A stretch of 64,000 nucleotides of DNA from Brachionus rotundiformis (taxonomy: Eukaryota; Rotifera; Eurotatoria; Ploima; Brachionidae), in NCBI GenBank assembly GCA_016802295.1, contig JAESIW010000137.1, positions 2,821,961 through 2,885,960 on the forward strand, written 5' to 3'. Both the position numbers and the translations under genes were made by a program. The notes below the pieces were generated by a model. That model was not told the origin of the DNA and searched no databases. It worked only from the letters and a program-made list of their open reading frames with translations. How positions within the stretch are numbered: the stretch's first letter is position 1; every line of letters starts with the position of its first letter. Positions 1 through 11,007 of the stretch are shown here, piece by piece.

Positions 1-706
1 TAAGGACTTTAATTAATGTATAAATGTTTATATTATTAAATTTTTCAAGTACGGTAGTTTACAGATATGTTATGATATAAAATTACCCTTTACTTTATTA
101 TAAATTAACCTTATTAAAATTTAATATTTTTATTCAAATTGAAAATATGAATTTATGAAGTTAATTAGTTTAAAATTGATTTTATTTCGATTTTAATTTT
201 TATATTACTAATCATATTTTTAACGCTCGAATATATAATTTGTGATTCTACGAGTTTTGACGAATGATTGTCTATTCAGATTTTTAATAAACATTTATTT
301 AAAAACACACTTATATTTTATTTACTCCTAGTTCCTCTGAAGTTATTCTAGGCTGGTTTTATTAAGAATTCTAAGAATTGCGCAAGGGCAAAATGTTATA
401 TATTTTTATATTTTTTAAAATAAATTTAATAAAAAAAATTCCCAAATAAAATTTTCCTGAAACAATGCACAAAAATATGAAAATGTAAAAATTATAAATT
501 TTGAAATTTCATTTTCCTATAAACCGTGGTTCTGTCAAATAATCTTATAGTTTTTAAAATAGTTAATCAATTTAAAATCTTTGACAAGACTTCAATCTTA
601 CAAAATTTCATTACTAATTATAACAATTTGAGATATTAATTTAAACTAATAAATTTATCACTATTTGTTTATTTCATTATTTATAAATGGTATTTTAAAG
701 TACTTG
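1..706. other. AT-rich spacer without a gene
   Basis: Very AT-rich sequence with many stops in every frame. I see no gene, RNA or repeat that I can support here. It is the left flank of the transposon that begins at 715. Confidence 0.6.
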
Positions 707-714
707 AAATACAT

Positions 715-906
715 GGCAAAGTAAAAATTTTGCTCATTTTCATTTTGCTCAATCTTGCTCAAAAATAACAAAGAAAATTTGAAAAATTGCAGTTTGCAAT
801 TTGAATTTTTATTTAAAATAATTTATTAAAAAAATTAAAAATGTTAATTAATTAGTAGAATTTTGATTGCCATTGTCGTCGCAAACAGCCAGCCAAAATG
901 TTAAAT
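715..906 (+). repeat. Left terminal inverted repeat of the transposon
   Basis: 192 bp, matching the reverse complement of 4712-4903 throughout by eye. Homology stops right after ATGTTAAAT, where the left side continues TACAAT and the right arm continues AAAGCAC. The inner part includes a less AT-rich stretch around GTCGTCGCAAACAGCCAGCC. Confidence 0.92.
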
Positions 907-1071
907 TACAATTTTAGGAAAGATGTGTGGAACGCCTTAGTTTCACATTCAAAACCTGTTTTTTTGAATGAAATATTTCCTGATTTGTTAATTGCTTCAA
1001 ATAGTTCTCCGAACGCTTCAGTTAATGATATTCCAAAATTCCTGAATATCAGCGAACATGAGGAAATATAA
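898..1071 (+). CDS. Short open frame at the inner edge of the left inverted repeat (57 aa)
   Basis: An ATG inside the last bases of the left inverted repeat opens a 57-codon frame ending in TAA. The peptide begins MLNYNFRKDVWNALVSHSKP and has a protein-like composition with few low-complexity runs, unlike surrounding AT-rich noise. It could be the remnant or one exon of an element-encoded protein. I do not recognise a family, and no splice partner is clear. Confidence 0.3.
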   Translation: MLNYNFRKDVWNALVSHSKPVFLNEIFPDLLIASNSSPNASVNDIPKFLNISEHEEI

Positions 1072-1220
1072 ATAAATTTTTTAATAGAAATTAAAAAAAA
1101 AAGACTTTTAATAAAAATTTTATTAGTTTTAAAAACTAATCCGTTTTCTAAAATTAAAAAGGCTAAAATATTAACTTGTTTAAATTAAATGTATTTTAAA
1201 CAAGGTATATAATTATTGGA

Positions 1221-1382
1221 ATGACTTTACATCATTTGAACCATTTTGTATTGAAAATTTTTGATGGGGAAAATTATTTTGACATCGATAATTTAAAACC
1301 AGATTCAATTTGTCAAAATAATTCTTTATTAATAGGAGAAAGAAAATTCGACATAACATATATATTTTATGAAAAACTATAA
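1221..1382 (+). CDS. Second short open frame inside the transposon (53 aa)
   Basis: Frame beginning MTLHHLNHFVLKIFDGENYF and ending in TAA. Like the frame at 898-1071 it lies in the left part of the element on the plus strand and may be another fragment of a decayed element gene. There is no recognisable domain. Confidence 0.25.
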   Translation: MTLHHLNHFVLKIFDGENYFDIDNLKPDSICQNNSLLIGERKFDITYIFYEKL

Positions 1383-2819
1383 TTTTTATCGAAATAAGCT
1401 ATTTGTGGAATTTTATTAGCAAATAAATAACTACATCAAAATCGTTCTTTATTTAATAACTGATCCGTTTTTAAAAAATTAAAAAAAATATTTGTTCAAT
1501 TAAAGTCAATTGAAATTTGATGATCCAGTAGGCTAACTTTAACTGGATTACATTGCATCATGATAATTTTGATTAAAAAATTTAAAAAATATTAATATTT
1601 AATTTAAATTTTAAGTGAAATTAGAAAATATTTTTTAAAATATTCTTCTTTAAAGTAAATAAAAATTTTTTTTTAAATCTCTGGAATCAGAGTTCGTAGC
1701 ACATTGATTCTAGGATATTTTCCAAAAAGATTAAATAAATAAGGTAAATAAAATACAACTGATTATATTATTAGTAATTTAAATACAGATAATAAAAATC
1801 AAATAATTAAAAGAAAATTATTTCCAAAATCTTTGTTTGAAAATCGATATTAAATCACTTGGTAAATCATTAAATCTAAAAATTTTGACATATTCTTGTT
1901 CAAGATTCAGATAAATTTTTGTAGACTTTTATCTCTTAATTTAGAAGTACCAAAGTTGTCCAGTGGTTCCCAATTTAGTCTAAATAGTTGCCGAATAAAA
2001 AACCAATTTAATTCTGACTCTGTAAGGATAATCTGTAAGGATATGCAAATTATCTACCAAAGCTGGTTGTGAAAAGAAAAAAGATGAATTTATATCATTA
2101 AATAAAACCATTATATAATTTGTTTAATGTAAAATTTGCATTTTATATTTTTTCAGCATCTAATCTGGAAACGAATTAGAAAAACTATTTACTCTTGTTG
2201 ATATGAATGAAAAAAATAAGAACTATTACTTTATACATTAGTCTTGCTAAATTAATCATCTAATTAACCAAAATTAATATACAACATGGGCTTAATATCT
2301 TTAATTGTCATAAGAACCAAATTGTATCTGTAGCTCATCGTATCTTCTCCTTAAAAATTTTTTAAAAAATTTCTAACTTCCAGTTTTCAAATTTTTTTAT
2401 GAAACTGTTAATTAAATTATGGATAGAAAGATCAAAAAAGATTTTAAGATAATGAATTATATTATTTTAAAATTAAATTAATCTAATTTTATCAAAAATT
2501 TATTTTAGATAAACCTATTTAAAAAAAAGTTTAATTAACGTTGCTTCAATCTTTAAATTAAACTTCGAAACTCAGACAAAATTAAATTTTACACACTAAT
2601 AAAAATTTGACACTAAAACTTTTTATTTTTCTCAATATATTAAGAAAATTTAAAAACTAATAAAAAAAATCATATTCAATTTAATTTTAGAAGATCTTAA
2701 ATATCAGTATCACAAAGATACTTAAGACCACAAGGATCATTTATAAGATTACCAAAACTAATTAAATTTTAGAAAAAAATTGAGAAATTAAAAATTTAAA
2801 TCAATAATGTCTATGTCCA

Positions 2820-4711
2820 AAAGCTGACGCAAGTGACCCGTAAAGCCAATTAAACATCAGATCGCCAGATATCGGTCCAACTCGATCCAAAAAAACAATA
2901 CTTCTTTTTTCTGACACAAAACTGTCTCCAATAAGCTAATAGCTACATCAGCTGCCATCTTCATTTTCCAACAGAAATATATCAAGTCGCTAGAGCTGAG
3001 CACTAACTGAAAAAAGGCAGCAAACCGGCCTTGGCCTAAACTGGTCGAGGTTGCCAGCCAAGGCCTCGGCCTGTCACTCATCATCTCAAAGTTATTCCTA
3101 TACTTAATCTAAATGGCACACCGTACAAACTCAAAGTAACCAGCGGCTTAGCTTGCCTCCAATATTAGCGATAGGTCCATCTCTATTTGCCACAGGTCCA
3201 TTAGTTTCAAACTTGCTGCCCAGCGTACCCACAAGAAGCTACGAAATGACGCAGCGTCTCCAATTCAGCGTCATAAACCTGCTCAGGTTCGTACGCAACC
3301 AGCAAATAATGCCGAACAACGTGTTCAACGACGGCACGCACTTGTTGAACGCGTCTATTCAGTACATATTCTAGCGGCTGGCTTCCAACTAAATCAGCCC
3401 CAAAAACCTCAAGCAATACATGCGCTCGGACACCGTGTTCGATAGTGGCCGGAACCGGCAGCTGCTGGCGCCGCTGAGCCACGTCAAATGCCTCATTTTA
3501 TTGAACAGTCCGAGAGACAGCAGACAGTATGGCGGCGGCATCGTCTTTTTCGAGTTCAACATGATGATCGAGGACTTCGGCTGCTTGTTCTTGGCGTCGA
3601 TTACGCCGCAGCTGTCAAACGCGCCGACCATCGTGGCCATGGGCATGGTGTCGTTTGAACGGCGGAGATTTGAATTCGATTGTTGTGCCTTAAATCAAAA
3701 AGACTTGATTGGTGTCTAATTGTGTTTGAATTAAGCCAAGAATAATCAATGTAGAAGTTTTTTCCATCAAGTGGATAGATTTGAGATGAGAAGTCACTCT
3801 GAGACACTTGTTCTACGATTCCTTGGTTTAACCAGATATCTATTTGTTTCTGGACAGCGGCTTCTTGAAATTTGTCAAGCTCAATATGGTCATTGTGGCC
3901 AATATAAGCTGATTTTAAATTTTTGCAATGCTTATGGTTAGTTGAGAAGCACTTTGCTCAGATTCATACCACCGTTGAACAATGGCTGATACTTTATGAA
4001 CAAATATTCCAATGTGATGGGAACTATTCGAATATTTGGAGGAAAATGCGTTCCATGATTGGTATCAGAAGCTTTTTTCTCAACTCAAAAAATTTCTTTT
4101 TTACAAATTTAAATTTAAATACCACTAAACCAATTAAAATTAATAAAATTAAAACAAAAATTGATAACAAAATTGTTAAAAGAATTGGAAATTTTTTATC
4201 TACTGTGTCATTTATGTATCTTTATTTATGTACAGTGCTATTTATCATTACTGTGCTGTTAGTCTCCAAAAGACTAGTTTGTTCGGTAGTACCTTGAAAA
4301 GTTGAAATAAAAATTTGCTCTGTAGTCGGGTGATTCTGAGTGGAAATGGATGCAATTGCTTCAGTGGTCAAGTTAAACTGCTCGGAGCTGTTCCAAGAGG
4401 GCCAGTGGTTGCATTTGGCCATATTGATGAGCCGGGCTGTGCTCAAGACAAGCAGGTTGAGTGTGTACGTGAACGGCAAGCTTGTGCGCAGCCAAAAATA
4501 GATCTATTTGAATTCGATAGCTGTGGCGCCCTGATCGGCACGCTGCCGATGTTTCGGTCTCAGTCTGCGGTAGTTTGGCGCTAGACCGGCTGCCATCTCG
4601 TCGAAATGACACTGGCAAATTTTCGCCGCGTCTACATTAAAAACGAGAGCAATGCCATTGGCAAACAATTGAACATACAATGAGAGTGTGACGCCGTTGT
4701 TAATGTGCTTT
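2820..4711. other. GC-rich interior of the transposon with broken open frames
   Basis: Several blocks, clearest at 3129-3670 and 4330-4700, are close to half GC in a window that is mostly AT. Both strands carry medium open frames of 60-125 codons, for example plus 3153-3374 and 3420-3719, and a minus-strand frame of about 70 codons running from the right inverted repeat (near 4713) to about 4500. None is intact or recognisable. The contrast in base composition suggests cargo of different origin, such as captured host exons or foreign sequence, now decayed. Confidence 0.5.
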
Positions 4712-4903
4712 ATTTAACATTTTGGCTGGCTGTTTGCGACGACAATGGCAATCAAAATTCTACTAATTAATTAACATTTTTAATTTTTTTAATAAATTAT
4801 TTTAAATAAAAATTCAAATTGCAAACTGCAATTTTTCAAATTTTCTTTGTTATTTTTGAGCAAGATTGAGCAAAATGAAAATGAGCAAAATTTTTACTTT
4901 GCC
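4712..4903 (-). repeat. Right terminal inverted repeat of the transposon
   Basis: Inverted copy of 715-906, ending in CTTTGCC at 4903 directly before the target duplication AAATACAT at 4904-4911. Confidence 0.92.
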
Positions 4904-5152
4904 AAATACATAATTTTTGATTAAAAATAAGATAGTAAATTAGTTTTCTTCTAAATGAAAATAAAAGTTAATTTTATTTAGTCAAAAAGAAAACAAAATT
5001 TAAAATATTTTTATTTAATTAAAAATTGTGAATAATGAAAATTAAATACTTATACTAATCATAAAGCTAGTCATGATAATTGTTTAATTTAAATTTGAAA
5101 CTATATAAAGCATTTTCTTGAAGTACTTAATTTTTTTAATTTTCATTTAGAT

Positions 5153-8100
5153 ATGAAGGAAATATTTTTATTTTCATTTTTGATTTATTTAACTTATCAA
5201 TCTTGTTACGCTGAAGACGTAATAGGTTGTGGTGGATTCATTAAATCTAATACAGATATAAATTTTAAAATCATTAAAATAAAGCTAATAACCAAAGATG
5301 GAGCACTTAAATATACCACCGAGGCTTCGCCTGTAAACGGGTACTACATGATTCCCGTTTATACAAAAGGTGAATACATTCTTCAAGTGAGTCCTCCACC
5401 TGGTTGGAGCTTTGGTACATTTTACTTGAAAAATTAAATAATTAACAATTAATACATTTAATTAGAACCTCAGCAAGTATCTATTAATATTGATGGAGAA
5501 AACGATGCTTGTAGCCGAAATGAAGACATAAATTTTTTCTTTAAAGGTTTTGGCCTTTCGGGTAAAGTTGTAAGCTTAGGTGATAGCAAAAGTCGCGGTC
5601 CATCAGGAGTCAAGTTGAACCTCTTATCTAATGGTAAACAAATAGACTCAACAATATCTGGTAATGATGGAACATACTATTTTTCGAATATAATGCCAGG
5701 AAAGTATCAAGTTGAGGCATCTGATTCTTCATTCAAATTCAAAACCAGCAAAATTGATGTTGAACTCTCCAAAGAAAATTGGTATGCCAAAGACAATATT
5801 GTTATTAGTGGCTACAGAATTGAAGGTTTTGTTCTAACTCAAGACCAAACAAAAATCCAAGATGCTGTTGTTGAACTTCATTTTCAACCTGGTCAAAATT
5901 TTGATACCAAAAACTTTGAATGTGATCACTCAGTTAAGAAAGACAATGTTATTTGCACCGTTAAAACAGATTCAAATGGAAAGTTTACTTTTGGTAATGT
6001 GAAGTTCGGCAGCTACAATTTAGTCGCTAAATACTCTACAAAAAATCTTCATTTCTCAATGACACCTGACTATCTCAAAGTTGATTTGATCAAGCATTCC
6101 AATTTGCAGCTGAATGATAATTTCATTCTCAATTCAATTACCATTAAAGGAAAAGTTTCAGTGCCTAAAAATACTCCATTTGAATCATTGGAAGTTCTTT
6201 TAAATGGTAAAAAACTTTCAGTTACTAACAATGGTGAGTTTTCAATGGAAAAATTGACAAACGGGAACTACAAGTTGTCACTCAAGGCAAAAAATGTATA
6301 TTATGAGGACCGCACTATCAATTTAGATCTTTCTAATCGAAAGTTATTGGATTCTCATGCTAATTTATTAAGTTTGGTTGAAATAACTCCAAAATCATTT
6401 GATGTTTGTGGTCAAGTGCGCATTAAAAATTCAGACTTACTCACCAATGTTGCTGAATCAATAAAAATCAAATGCTTTGCTGATAATCAGCTTTATAAAA
6501 CAGCTTCATTAGACAAGGATTTAAAATATTGTTTATCTCTTGACACCAATAGAAATTTTATTTTAAAAGCCGAATTAAGTGAAAAACTTTCCCAGATTTT
6601 AAGGTTAGTTCCTCATGAAAGAAAAATTTTATTAAACGAGGGTCCAATTTTTGATGCCAATTTTGAGCAATTAGAAGCTAAATTAGAAGGAACTATTGAA
6701 TTTTTACCTAATGAACAAGTTCCAAATGATCTAACTGTAACAATAAAATCAGCTGATTCAGCTTGGAATCAAAATATTCCAATTAAGTGCTCAAAAAATC
6801 AAGTTGATAAGCCATTTGTAACCAAGTGTTCTTTTATTTTGAATAATTTGCTTTTTGGCAATTATCATTTGAAAACCAATTATGATGATCTATATTGTTG
6901 GAAAATGCCAAACAATCAGCAATCACTGTCCATAAATGTAAACTCGGAATCACAACAAATTTCGGTTCAGCAACAAGGCTATAAAATTAGATATAAACTT
7001 AGTCACAAAAATTTAGTTTTAAGTTTATTAGATTCGCAAAAAAATATTATCTATAGTAGAAATATTATTAAAAATACTGATTTAAGTGATGAAATTTGTT
7101 TACCACAAAAAGCCGACTACACCATTCAAATAGATTCGTGTCATAGATTTACCGATTCAAAATCGGATCGTGACACAATCAGCCTTAAGTCGGACTTATT
7201 CGTGAGAGGATCAAATCAATTAAATTTAAATGCTATAAAGCATAAAGTGGCTGTAGATGTTATTTATAAGTTCAATGATGACAAGGATAAGCTTGCCGTA
7301 AACAAAAATGACTTTAAAATTTTGGTAAAAAATCAGGATCAATTGGTTGAAACAATGCAATTTGAGCTAAAATCGGAACAAAACAATCAAATTGTTTTCA
7401 CAGGTAAAACTTGGCTGGCTCCGAGAGGAAATTACATTTTTGTTGCCGAGTCTGGCAAAGCACTATTTGAAACAAACGAAAAACAATTGATAATCAATGA
7501 AGAAAATTGTGAATTAAACCATGTTAAATTTGATTCAATATTAGGTATTTTCATTACCGGAAGAATAGAAGCAAAAGATTTGGAATCAATTGATTTAGAA
7601 TTAAAGTTAGCATCAGATAATACAGTTTTAAAACAAATACAAATATCAGGCTCTAGTGGTTTTAAATTGGGACCACTAAAGGCACCCTCTTCTCTTTACA
7701 CAGTAGAACTGTCAAAATCTGGATATCTTTTTAATATTTTAAAATCTGAACTAAATGAAGGAAATTACTATTTGGAGTATCAGGCTTTAAAACTTGGTCA
7801 ACTCAAAGTAAATGTTGTTGACACAAAATCTAAGTCCAATTTGGAAAATGTACTTCTAAGTTTGAGTTCAGAGAATCGTCAATTTAGACAAACAATTCGA
7901 ACTGATTCGAGTGGTTTGGTTTCGTTTGACAATTTAAGACCTGGCTTGTATTATTTGCTTTTAATGATGCAGGAGTATGAATTTGTGCCAAACTCACATC
8001 CGATTCAAATTACTGATGGCTTTAACTCAAATTTGCTAGTTGAAGCGAATAGAGTAGCGTTTAGTGTATTTGGCAAAGTGACTTCAATAAATGGTCAAGC

Positions 8101-9157
8101 TGAAAATGATGTCACAGTTGAGGCCAATGGTTTGAGAAATTTTGAGGACGAGTCAGATGCAGAAAATGAAAATTGCAGATTGAGCAAAGAAAATGGTCAA
8201 GTTGATGATTACTATGGAACTTATCGCATTCGCAACCTTAGACCTGGATGTGTCTATGAAATGAAAATAAAGACCAAGAGAACAGACCGCGAGTTTAGAG
8301 TCTTGCCAGAAAAATTCATTCTGAATATGGACAAGGCTGATATTTTGGACAAAAATTTTGTTTTAGTTGACCAAGTTGACAAAATGGATGTCTCTGTTGG
8401 TTTGAGCCATAGACCCAATGAACTAATTTCACTTAAATCTAGAAAAGCAAATAATTTTGTTAAAATTAGTTTCTTTAAAACAAATCAACCAGACCAGATA
8501 CTACAAACTACATTTTCACCTGTTAATTCAATTGTGTATTTAAATCCTTTGGCTCGCGATAAAAGTCAATATTCTTTATCAGTTGAGCTTTTATTCCCAA
8601 GTAGTATTTCTGTATTTGGAAGCTTAAATCAGCACCAAATCAGTCAATTACAGCAGTTACCTGTAATTGATCGCAAAGAATTCACTTTCTATGCTGATAA
8701 ATCCCATAAGCATTTTAATTTTGAATTTAGAGAAGAACAAGAGCTCAAGAATACAGATATGTTTACATTAGGACAAGAAAAATACCAAAATGTGTATTTG
8801 ACAATACCGCTATTTATAGTTTTAATATTTTCAGTTTTGAATTGGACTAAGCTTCATGCCTATTTTATTGATTTGAATGACCGAATTTCGGAAAAAGGTG
8901 TTTGGTCTAGTGTTTTACCAAAGCAAACTACTGAACAGACAGTACCGCAGCCTAAAACTAAATCAAAAGGAAAAAAGCTTAAAGACCAAGGTAGCGATAG
9001 TGAATCTGTTCTAAGACAAAGTAAACAAAAGCCAAGTCAAGCAAATGATGGATCATCTGAGCAAAGCGAAAGTGAAAATTCTGGACTGAAAACAATTGAA
9101 GATGGTGATATGCTTGTTTTGCACACAAGAAAACAAAAAGTCAAAAGAGCACTTTAA
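5153..9157 (+). CDS. NOMO: Nodal modulator (NOMO) homologue, ER membrane protein
   Basis: Two exons, 5153-5414 and 5466-9157, join in phase to give about 1317 residues (human NOMO is about 1220). The protein starts with a signal peptide (MKEIFLFSFLIYLTY..C) followed by VIGCGGFIKS, which matches the mature NOMO start VGCGGFVKS. It continues with many Ig-like and carboxypeptidase-regulatory-like beta repeats, and has one membrane segment near residues 1197-1217 (VYLTIPLFIVLIFSVLNW) before a basic, serine-rich cytosolic tail. NOMO works in the ER membrane with NCLN and TMEM147 as part of the multipass translocon; that is family knowledge. The splice joins ..GWSF to EP.., again as in NOMO. An AG lies two bases before the ATG, so the 5' leader may be spliced. 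The transposon ends 250 bp upstream. Confidence 0.95.
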
Positions 9158-9456
9158 ACTCATCTAATTTCAAAATATTTATTGTTTTTGATCGAAATTT
9201 TATAAGATTTTAAAATATCATTTAATATTTTTTAATTTAGTTGTTTACGAATAAAATAGTCAAAATTATCTGAGTTTAATTTCTTAAATTCAATTTGGAA
9301 CTTCTAGAGAAATTTAATTTACAAAAGTTTTTTTAGCCAAATATAAATAAGATTTATAGAAAGAGTCTCAATAAACCAAAATAGATCGTAACTTTTAGTA
9401 TCCATTAATTTTGATTGAAAATTCTTAATTTAATCAAAAGTTAATAAAATTAAAAA

Positions 9457-9854
9457 AATGGATCTGAATTTATGATCAATTAAAATTTTTGTATTAGAAA
9501 ATTTTGGATACTTAAATTGAGCTACGGCACGTAAATCTTGCGTGGTTTTCTTACTAGGCAGACATCTATGGTAGCTAGATATATAGAAATCTAGCACATA
9601 CACAATGATAATAGCCGTGAAGAAGTTGGTCCTCTGAGAGCAGTTGGTTTAAGCTTGCCCTCTAATTGAGCAGGTCCAGATTGAAGCCATACATGGCTCA
9701 TCTCACCTAATTTCATTCTAAATATGGACAAAGACTGGACTTTTTCGACAGCATTATTACTGTCGAAAAAGTCCAGAAAAAGAAAGTAACTCAATTTAAG
9801 TATCCAAAATTTTCTAATACAAAAAATTCAATTGATCATAAATTCAGATACATT
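9457..9854. mobile_element. MITE-like element with about 69-bp inverted repeats
   Basis: The stretch 9457-9525 reappears inverted at 9786-9854 with a few mismatches and a small indel. The shared core includes ATCTGAATTTATGATCAATT and GTATTAGAAAATTTTGGATA. The 260-bp interior codes for no convincing protein and includes a perfect 17-bp hairpin. No clear target duplication is visible. The structure suggests a small non-autonomous DNA transposon in the spacer between NOMO and the PP1 subunit. Confidence 0.7.
9735..9776. repeat. Perfect 17-bp hairpin inside the MITE
   Basis: CTGGACTTTTTCGACAG, an 8-base loop CATTATTA, then CTGTCGAAAAAGTCCAG. The stem is a perfect match and richer in GC than its surroundings. 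Confidence 0.85.
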
Positions 9855-11007
9855 ACCCTTCTTACTCAAGGTGGTGTGGTCCAGCGAAATGATGTACAAT
9901 CGATATGTGGCCTTACATATGCTTAATATAGTATTTTGAAAGACTCGTTTTTGTTGTGTATGTCCGAGTACTAAGTATATTTTTAAGTATTATAAAGATT
10001 CAAATAAGCTATGAAAAATTCTATTATTAAAAATGTGTTACATATTTAAAAAAAGACATTTTAGAGTTTAAAAATAAAAACTTGATTATAATAGATTTTC
10101 TGACCATACTTATGAAATTTTTAAAAATATAAAACTAGTCAAAAGTTTAGGATCTTAACATGATTTATAGTTAGATGAGTGATAATTTAAAGATATTTTT
10201 GAAATTTTATAAATTATTTATTGATAAGATTCTAAGAATAGTTTTATTAGAATCAAATGATTTAGGTAAAATGTTATCAAAATAGCAATTAAAAATAAAT
10301 AATCAAGAAATTTAATAGGATTTTTTTATCTAACTAAACTTTAATGAAAAAAAGCTTAATTTAACATAATACAATTTTTATGATCATTTTAAAGTGGGTT
10401 CTCATGGTAATTAAAGTCTTAAAATTAAATAAAAATCAAAAATAAATTTAATAATGATACTTTTTATTATGTTAAAGTTAATTATTATATTATTAATATT
10501 ATTAATATTTGTATTGAGTAATTGATCTTGAAATTAAATTCCGCAAGAATTTACAAACTAAATACAGAAATTCTACTTTAAATTACTGAGTAGAATTTCA
10601 TACCGAAAATTCATTCTTAAAAATTAATTAATAAATAGTCTGAAATAGAGTTTATTTAATTTTATTCAAAGTTAAGCTAAATATTCGACTCGAAAAAAAA
10701 TTCAAATTAAAAAAACTGAGCATTCGATTAAATATAAAGATATTTAAGAGATGTCAAAGCTGAAAGATCCAATTAATTAATTTTAAAGATAAAACCAGGA
10801 ATTGAGCTTGACTTATAAAGAAATTTATTGAGCTTCGTTTGTTAACACATTGCATAAGTACCCAATTCCTGGCTTTTTAGAATAAAATTTTGCCAAATTC
10901 GTATTTAATAAAATGTATTTAACTAAAATTAAAATCGATTTTTATATTAAATCTAACTTTGAGACAAAAACAAATTGTGAATTACAAAACATCATCATTA
11001 AGTTATC
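9855..11007. other. AT-rich spacer without a gene
   Basis: Spacer between the MITE and the end of the PP1 regulatory subunit gene on the minus strand. It probably holds the 3' regions of the two convergent genes. I see no other feature. Confidence 0.5.

Larger units (their letters stand above)
715..4903. mobile_element. 4.2-kb DNA transposon with 192-bp perfect terminal inverted repeats
   Basis: The ends at 715-906 and 4712-4903 are inverted copies of each other with no mismatch that I can see. Both outer tips begin GGCAAAGTAAAAATTTTGCT. The element is flanked by the 8-bp direct repeat AAATACAT (707-714 and 4904-4911), as expected for a target-site duplication. An 8-bp duplication is known for hAT, P and some other cut-and-paste superfamilies, but I recognise no transposase, so the class is open. 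The left interior holds two short open frames; the right interior (about 2820-4710) is much richer in GC than the rest of the window. It inserted about 240 bp upstream of the NOMO start codon. Identical ends suggest recent activity or gene conversion. It is probably non-autonomous or decayed. Confidence 0.88.

Noticed and set aside
3153..3719. Possible dynein heavy chain fragment in the transposon
   Set aside because: A few words (LLPSVPTRSY, NAPTIVAMGMVSFE) recall dynein AAA modules, but order and spacing do not hold; too weak to claim without a search.
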